Assembly: GCA_039545295.1 (NCBI GenBank)
Contig: BCIK01000002.1
Location: 506,841-570,840 of the forward strand
Source: Udeniomyces pyricola
Taxonomy: Eukaryota; Basidiomycota; Tremellomycetes; Cystofilobasidiales; Mrakiaceae
DNA length: 64,000 nucleotides
Direction: 5' to 3'
This document shows positions 58,485 to 64,000 of this stretch, one piece after another; position 1 is the stretch's first letter; every line of letters starts with the position of its first letter. Under the pieces are notes generated by a model that saw nothing but the letters and a program-made list of their open reading frames with translations, made no database searches and was not told the DNA's origin. The position numbers and the translations under genes were made by a program.

Positions 58485-58515
<31 letters not shown>

Positions 58516-59205
58516 CTGCCTTCACTCACGCTTTCGACATTGCGGCGCTCATTATATGCCATCTTCTCTCATCTGCCCTCGGTCAGCTGAAGTCAGATCT
58601 CACCTCCGAAGGGTTTGAGGACGTGTTCCAAAACCCGGTCACCAAACGACCGAGGTACGAGAACGATTGGGCACTCAGACGCCTGATCACTGATATCGCA
58701 AGGAGCGAACAGTAAGTCGACCATGGCTTCCATTCTCTGGTTCGTTGTGCTACTCATGCGCAGACTGATTGTATCGTTGTCAAACCCTGTGCCTCGTTCG
58801 CCGTACTTTCTCTTCTCTTCTCTCCTCAGTGATTCTCATATTCACCCGATCTTCAGCGATCCGCAGACGACTGCCAAAGCAGTCAGGTTGTGCCTCTCGG
58901 ATCCAATCCGAACGATCGAGAGGTCAAATCAACAGCTGACAGAACTGGGCATGACAGCAGCGTTGCCTGAGAGCTCTCTCGACCCTCAGTTACTTCAAGA
59001 GGAGGAAGAGGAGGAAGAAGAGGAAGANGAGGAAGAAGAGGATCAGGCCGGGGAGGGGAGTGGGGATGTGCAGGGTATAGGTGACGACGATGTCGGGTTG
59101 GCCAGAGGCGTGGGCAACGGTGATCGCGAGGACGATGACGATAGCGAGGACGAGGACGATGACGGTGGAAGCCTCTCATCAGTGAGCACCGCAAACTCCG
59201 GTTAA
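57421..59205 (+). CDS. Basic/coiled-coil/acidic protein inside the element, unknown function
   Basis: Five exons in phase (57421-57901, 57999-58258, 58342-58461, 58587-58711, 58857-59205) give 444 aa. I recognise no domain. Visible parts are: an N-terminal region starting MSNFDASPDPYVPPPRLTSA, a strongly basic Ser/Lys patch (SPQRKKTTSSRKKAPTKK), and a predicted coiled coil from LKLIEAEAKIRELENAKAAA into KKYKKQTEKRREREQEGRGY. Next comes a conserved-looking core (REILGLWKDSVGSIEDAVGT, TAKIVYNQVRVIARRRLASF, ENDWALRRLITDIARSEQ) and a long Glu/Asp tail with one ambiguous base at 59028. No DDE/D transposase signature was found. A DNA-binding accessory protein (the role of TnpA in En/Spm) would fit basic-plus-coiled-coil layout, but that is inference. 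Splice sites are intact and the reading frame is open, so the gene is not an obvious relic. Confidence 0.7.
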
Positions 59206-59423
59206 GCAGAACAAGTAAGCCTATTTTGTCTGTTTCTGTCTTGGTCGTATATCCCTCATTTTGACTTTGTCTTGTCTTCTACGTTCGTGTTGGGTTTGCC
59301 TTCTTGTTGGGGTTTCATAGCTTTGTAGTTTCATGGATTCATTCATACTTGATGTATATATGTGTATTTTATAAGCGACGCAAGCCTGAATGTGAAAATT
59401 TGCTAGCAGCCTGGAGTGGAAGG

Positions 59424-59618
59424 AATCGACGCAGTAAAAACGTATTGAATCGGCGCGGTATTTCTGCGCCGATTCTCAGGCAGTGAACGGCGCAACAAAA
59501 GCTCACCGAAATCGGCCCAGACATTTCTGCGCCGTTTCTTTGGGTGAGGATCGAGATCGGCGCAAGAATGATGCGCCGCGCGCGCTTGAAGAATGCACCG
59601 ATCTTACAAATCGGCGCA
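59424..59618. repeat. Right subterminal array of ATCGGCGCAG hairpins
   Basis: Copies and variants of the 10-mer in both orientations, for example 59448-59457 paired with 59464-59473 across TATTT, and 59510-59519 paired with 59528-59537 across an AT-rich loop. Same motif as in the left array. Confidence 0.85.
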
Positions 59619-59648
59619 GGAATAATGCGCTTCCAATTTCCTACAGTG

Positions 59649-60738
59649 ATTCACTTGCATACAGGTTGTTAGCTCATTTGGAGGGAAACGGTCCGAACGT
59701 TGAACGATGAAAGTACGGTTCATTAAATATATTTACCTGCAGCGAGAGACAAAGGCTCATCTATGTCTTCTGAGGATCTAAAGGGTCATTCATAGTGATC
59801 ATGTCGTTCTATCTGTGCAAGCCGAGAAGTGAGAGATTGATGTGGCATTATTGACGGGGTTTCGAAGCGAGGGCAGCTCAATTAGTTGATAAATCACCAG
59901 CTACCAGACGGGTCGACAGTGTATATAATCTAGTGTCTCGAGGAATTGCCCATCAACCTCGACTCTTGCATAGCTTCTGTACCGAACGTGTCGGCGCCGG
60001 TGTGGCGATCCTCGATCAGAATATTCCGATCCAGAGCGATCTCGATTCCCGGATCAAGCTCCCGTAGTGCCACCGAATATCCTTCACCCAACGGTATTTT
60101 CAACACAGGGCTGCAGATCGACCTTCGATGCTTCGAGCTTTGACATTTTGGCGCCCGACGTCCATCGTCTAACGTCGGATGGGTTAGATCTGGATCACTG
60201 AGCTCTATACTTCATATGGCCCTGTATATACACACACAGACCACCAGACCAAGCAGTGCAGCTCACCCACCAGCTGATCATAAGCCGGCCGACCCCATCG
60301 ATCCGACTGCGACTAGCGCGCAAGCGGCGGTTGTGATCTCTGCCGAGGCTGCGGACGACAGAACTATCGTCGTACAGTATTTTTATGAGTATGGCGTACA
60401 GACAAGTACCTGCTGGGCTCATAACATATATATATATATATATAATTCACTGCAAGTGGGCATACCTGGTCGATGTCAACTGCCAATGTAGTAAATTCCC
60501 CAGTGTGCTTTCGGTCCCAATATACGGTATCGATTAAACCATCCTAAGATCCCGAGGTCTAAACGTCCATACGTCTAAACACAAACCGCATCCTGACATC
60601 CGTCCGCTACGCCTCGCCTGTTTTCGCCTTTCAGCTCAGCCTCCCCAACCGTCGATCGAGCTGCCACGAGCTTAGTTTCACCACCCTTCTCACCGTCCCA
60701 TCTTCAAATCCTGTCTCCCTCGCTACCTAGCACGCTCC
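59649..60738. other. Intergenic with possible coding fragment
   Basis: About 1.1 kb between the element and the zinc-finger gene. A TA run is at 60425-60444. On the minus strand, about 59932-60115 reads as a plausible exon (VLKIPLGEGYSVALRELDPG, then IEIALDRNILIEDRHTGADT). Codon use looks coding, but the rest of a gene could not be assembled. Confidence 0.4.
59932..60115 (-). pseudogene. Possible exon or gene fragment, unknown
   Basis: A protein-like stretch of about 60 residues ending FGTEAMQESRLMGNSSRH and a stop. A plausible acceptor CTGCAG precedes it. No upstream exon, start codon or family could be identified, so it may be a terminal exon of a small gene or a relic. Confidence 0.25.
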
Positions 60739-63700
60739 ATGGGTGGTTCGTACAAGTGTGCGTACCGTTATTCTCTTCCGGCCGACACGATCGGGGTCCT
60801 TCATCGCTCTTGCGCCCTCTTCGAGCAACATTCGTCCCCTGCACTCTCATATTTGTGAGCTTCCACCGATCTCGAATCTGATCTTGAGCCTACGTTGTAT
60901 CATCCTCACAGGTCAACAATGTGAAGCGACGTTCACCCGACCTCAGCATGTTACCCGGCATGCACGTGGGCGTGAGTTTCGCCACATTTCCCCTTCCTGC
61001 CTTCTACCTCTACCGCTTCTTTTCAAGGTCCACCGTGTGCCTGCTTTCGCTCCCCACTTCCTACGCCGCTTCGTATGCCAGATCGACGACTCACACCCGA
61101 CGCATATCATCCCGACTTTTTGAACAGATACCGGCGATAAACCATATCCATGCGATGTGTGCTCCGATGCATTCTCCCGATCGTAAGGATAACCTTTTCT
61201 ATTGTAGTTCATAGCATCTCTTGCTTTCGATCAGCATCACGATCTCATCTTTAATATCTACGCATGGTAACTCAGGGATCTACTCGTCAAGCACAGAAGT
61301 AAAATACATCCCTTGGCTCAGCCTCGGACAGCGTCAGATTATGGAGTCCGCCGGAGTAAAGCGTCCAAACCTTCAAAGGTCAACGCCGTTAAGGTCTCTA
61401 CCAATGCTGTCGACGCCGCAGAGTCCGAGGCAGCTCTAGTTCCGACGACGGCAGTCAAGGCAACGAACAAAGAAAAGAAGGCTCTTGAGGCCAACACTCA
61501 AAAGGAGCGCAAGTGTACGCAGTGTCAGGACAGGAAGCTGGAGTGCAATCTCCACTCGCCTTGCGGTTAGTAGTTGTCCTTGGTTCTGGGTTGAGGTACT
61601 TGGTTTCTTCCATCCGTCCGTGTTCCTGGATCTGTCCGGTAGTTCCCCTTGCATACTTTAGGCCTACCCCTATACTGCTCTCGTACCGTTCTGGTTCGAT
61701 TGTCAACACGTCCGCACGCTCCTGCTAGCATGGAGCGTGTCTGGCCAGCTCTAGCGATCTGGCGGTTGGCATGGATCGATCGCTCAAAACCAAACACCGA
61801 TTTGCGTATTCTGTCTCCGCTCGACGTTTCATTCTTCTAGACTTGATGGTCTTTACCCAATGCTTTACCCAATGCTTTACCCAATGGGCCCTGTCTCTCT
61901 TTTGAACTTTCAACAACATTGTCGACGTTCACCCACTGCCGAATTCTATCTCCTCCTTAGCCTTCGAATGCTTCTTCCCGAGTCTTTGCGTGTGGTCCCA
62001 GAGATCTCGTATAGTTGCGCGCCGCATATATACTTATTCGCGCTCTTTTCGGGCTCTCGTCCCTCCTTTCCATCTTCCTTTCTCTAGCACGATGTTCAGC
62101 CCTCTCCCTCACCTGCACGTACGCAACCGTCAATGCGACCTTGCCGACTTTGTCTACTCGAACGGCCTCATCGGGGCCTGCTCCTGCGACTGCATCTTCT
62201 TCGTCCAGTCCATTCAGTGTGGATAGCCCCCACTTCTCATCCTCAAATTCGTCGCGATCAACATCAGCACACAGCACCGGCCACTCCTTTGGATCTATGG
62301 CTTCACCGGAACAATACGCCTCCTCTTCCAACACCCATCCTCTCTACACTGCACAACTCAACGCCTCACCCAACAACTCCAATTCTAGCTCCACCTTGAA
62401 CTCGACTTCAGGATCTATATCGAGCTCGACCTTCGATCCATCCTTTTCCTCTTCATCTCGTTCCGATTCGACCTCTGTTTCCTCCCGTAGTGGTTCTTCT
62501 GCACTCTCGACACCCTTTCCACCGGCCTTCCTCCAATGTGGAGATCAGCCATTTACTCGCCTATCACGCCCGTGCGATTCATCTCAAATCTACTCGTCTT
62601 CTCTCAATAATCATCTTGTCGTGGACATCAACAAATACAGCACCAACGTCGATGCTATATCGCTTGATGCTGGCTTAGCTACTCAGTACCCTCCACCATC
62701 TAGTGGTTGCGAGACCCCGCCATCATACGTTCCCCATCTCCTGGGCTGGATCAACCCGTTCGTCACCAATCAGCCCAGTATAGAGAGTAATTTCTCGAAT
62801 GGAAAAACAGGGCCAATGTCAGGCACTCAGGAGTCCAATATAAATAGCTTGACAAAGGTGGAGCGGACTAAGTCCAGACCAAGCCGACGCGTAGGAACAG
62901 GAAAGGATGTGCCTCCAGTGACGAATGCCGGTAATAAAACGAATGGCTTGGAGATCAAGCCAATAACCGACGTGAGACCCGCAAGCTCTATCTGGACAGT
63001 GGAACGTTTGGGTTTACGACTGATCGCTGTTGCCTTTTCCTTTCTTTGCGCAGAATGACCTTCGTCACGATTCATCATCCCACTCTCCCACCACCTACGA
63101 CTATTCCCTTGGTTCCACTCACGGACAACCATCCAGCTGTGCATCAGCTGGCATTGACACATCCTCAACGAGCTTTCCCCTTGACACTACGTTGTTGCCC
63201 GCCTCGTTCGGACTTGCCCGGGCGGATTGTTACGACGAAGAGATGTATCCTGGACCGGCAAAGGACCCCGATGAGCTTGAAACTCTGTGGCAAATGCTCT
63301 TGGCCGATGGGTTGGCTACGGAGGATGGAGCTAGTGTTCAAGAGGTTCCAAACGAAGAACCACAAAAGCAACAACATACGATCAGTCAGACTTCCTCTCA
63401 GTATCTTCAGCCGGATCAACTCCAGTCCTCCTGCGCCTCAAACCTTTTGGTACAACATCCCCCATTCCTAGCCCAACAGCAGTATCGCTCGGTCCCACCA
63501 CCTAATTTTGTCCCACCACCCGCTCCCAAAGAAGACACCATGCTGGACGACTCTCTCGAAACGTTTTCCTGGGCTCTCCGACACCGACTGCGATTGCCGT
63601 CGAAAGACGGAGACCCTGTACCGTCGGATGCTATGGTTTCATCAGTGGCGACTATCCCGCCCTTCGAGTTCAAACTTGACCCCTCAGCGCTTAGCGGGGG

Positions 63701-63944
63701 AAGCCGGAAGTTTGGCAAGGGAAGAAGGTTGGAGCCAAGCGAAGATGTCAATCGATCGACGGCGGTGGCAGTGACGATGACGAACAGTGCTGGTGTAGAG
63801 AGCAGAGAGGCGTCACAAACCGTTGCGGACGGACAGCCGCAGCCGGGCGATTGGCATGCGAAGCGCATCGGAGCGTACGGAGGTGCCGGAACCCCCGGTA
63901 GTCTCTGGGAGAGCCAAGGAGACCAGAAAAAGTCCAAGAGTTGA
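60739..63944 (+). CDS. Transcription factor with two C2H2 fingers and a Zn2Cys6 cluster
   Basis: Six exons in phase (60739-60757, 60912-60971, 61128-61182, 61276-61565, 62088-62971, 63054-63944) give 732 aa. Residues 7-27 are a C2H2 finger (YKCQQCEATFTRPQHVTRHA, closing His27 in RGHTGDKP). Residues 35-56 are a second (CDVCSDAFSRSDLLVKHRSK, ending IH). Residues 125-151 form a complete GAL4-type cluster, C-x2-C-x6-C-x5-C-x2-C-x6-C (CTQCQDRKLECNLHSPC then ARCSALSLTC), whose last two Cys come only after a 522-nt intron. The rest is Ser/Thr-rich with an acidic patch (DPDELETLWQMLLADGLATE) that could activate transcription. The first exon is 19 nt and its intron begins GTGCGT. C2H2 plus Zn2Cys6 combinations are known in fungi but are a minority. 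Targets are unknown. Confidence 0.9.
61854..61889. repeat. 12-bp tandem repeat in intron 4
   Basis: TTTACCCAATGC occurs three times in a row (the last copy with a changed end) within the large intron of the zinc-finger gene. Confidence 0.85.
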
Positions 63945-64000
63945 GAGGCTCAGGTAGGGAGGTTACCTGAAGGTTTGAGGGACAGACGAGAGGAAAGGGG
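63945..64000. other. Window end, 3' flank
   Basis: Only 56 bp after the stop codon of the zinc-finger gene; nothing else visible. Confidence 0.5.

Larger units (their letters stand above)
57062..59648. mobile_element. Transposon-like element with hairpin-rich subterminal arrays
   Basis: The left end CACTGTGGGAA (57062-57072) matches the reverse complement of the right end TTCCTACAGTG (59638-59648) at 10 of 11 positions. Inside each end lies an array of ATCGGCGCAG and variants in both orientations: about six in 57075-57199 and about ten in 59424-59618. Many are paired as hairpins with AT-rich loops. The best is a perfect 15-bp stem, 57135-57149 with 57157-57171, loop of 7 nt. Outside the ends lie ATA (left) and ATT (right), so an exact target duplication is not proven. 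CACTG ends plus subterminal repeats recall CACTA (EnSpm) elements, but no CACTA transposase is encoded. The 2.6-kb unit carries one five-exon gene. Confidence 0.6.

Noticed and set aside
1..64000. CRISPR arrays or prokaryotic operons
   Set aside because: Intron-rich eukaryotic genes throughout; no regularly spaced identical repeats of that type.

Overview
The window looks like about 64 kb of a yeast-like or dimorphic basidiomycete nuclear genome. The genes are typically fungal (NMD3, COX16, CLU1/TIF31, mitochondrial phosphate carrier, URI/Bud27, WOPR regulator, PCL-type cyclin, RPN3, beta-adaptin, P450, wax-synthase-like MBOAT, zinc-finger regulator). They are cut by many short introns, arginine is often CGA, and several genes contain micro-exons of 10 to 25 nt. 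I cannot fix the genus or subphylum from sequence alone. Exon models were built by hand from splice sites and family conservation; where all exons are listed, the coding sum is a multiple of three.

Layout. 0.5-16.6 kb is a housekeeping block: NMD3 (-), COX16 (-), a PYP1-like HAD phosphatase (+), CLU1/TIF31 (+), then a gene-free 1.9 kb. 16.6-25 kb holds a secreted N-glycosylated protein of unknown family (+), the phosphate carrier (-) and a small secreted precursor with two copies of a nonapeptide (-). 25-41 kb holds a URI/Bud27-type prefoldin with an embedded CS (p23/SGT1-like) domain (+), a WOPR regulator (-), a GNAT acetyltransferase (-), a cyclin (-), RPN3 (+) and an ACT-domain protein (-). 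41.8-48.5 kb holds beta-adaptin (-) and a P450 (+) sharing a 270-bp divergent promoter region. 48.5-64 kb is more accessory: a bZIP factor (+), a repeat-rich stretch (TGGCA half-sites and a 174-bp tandem array), an MBOAT/wax-synthase-like gene (-), a transposon-like element with hairpin-rich ends around a five-exon gene of unknown function, and a C2H2/Zn2Cys6 transcription factor (+).

The genes do not form one pathway. The most unusual items are (1) the transposon-like element at 57062-59648, whose ends carry about 16 copies or variants of ATCGGCGCAG, many as hairpins; (2) the secreted repeat-peptide precursor at 23402-23818; (3) the CS domain inside a URI/Bud27 protein; (4) micro-exons in the PYP1 homologue; and (5) recurrent use of GTNCGT, especially GTTCGT, as 5' splice site.
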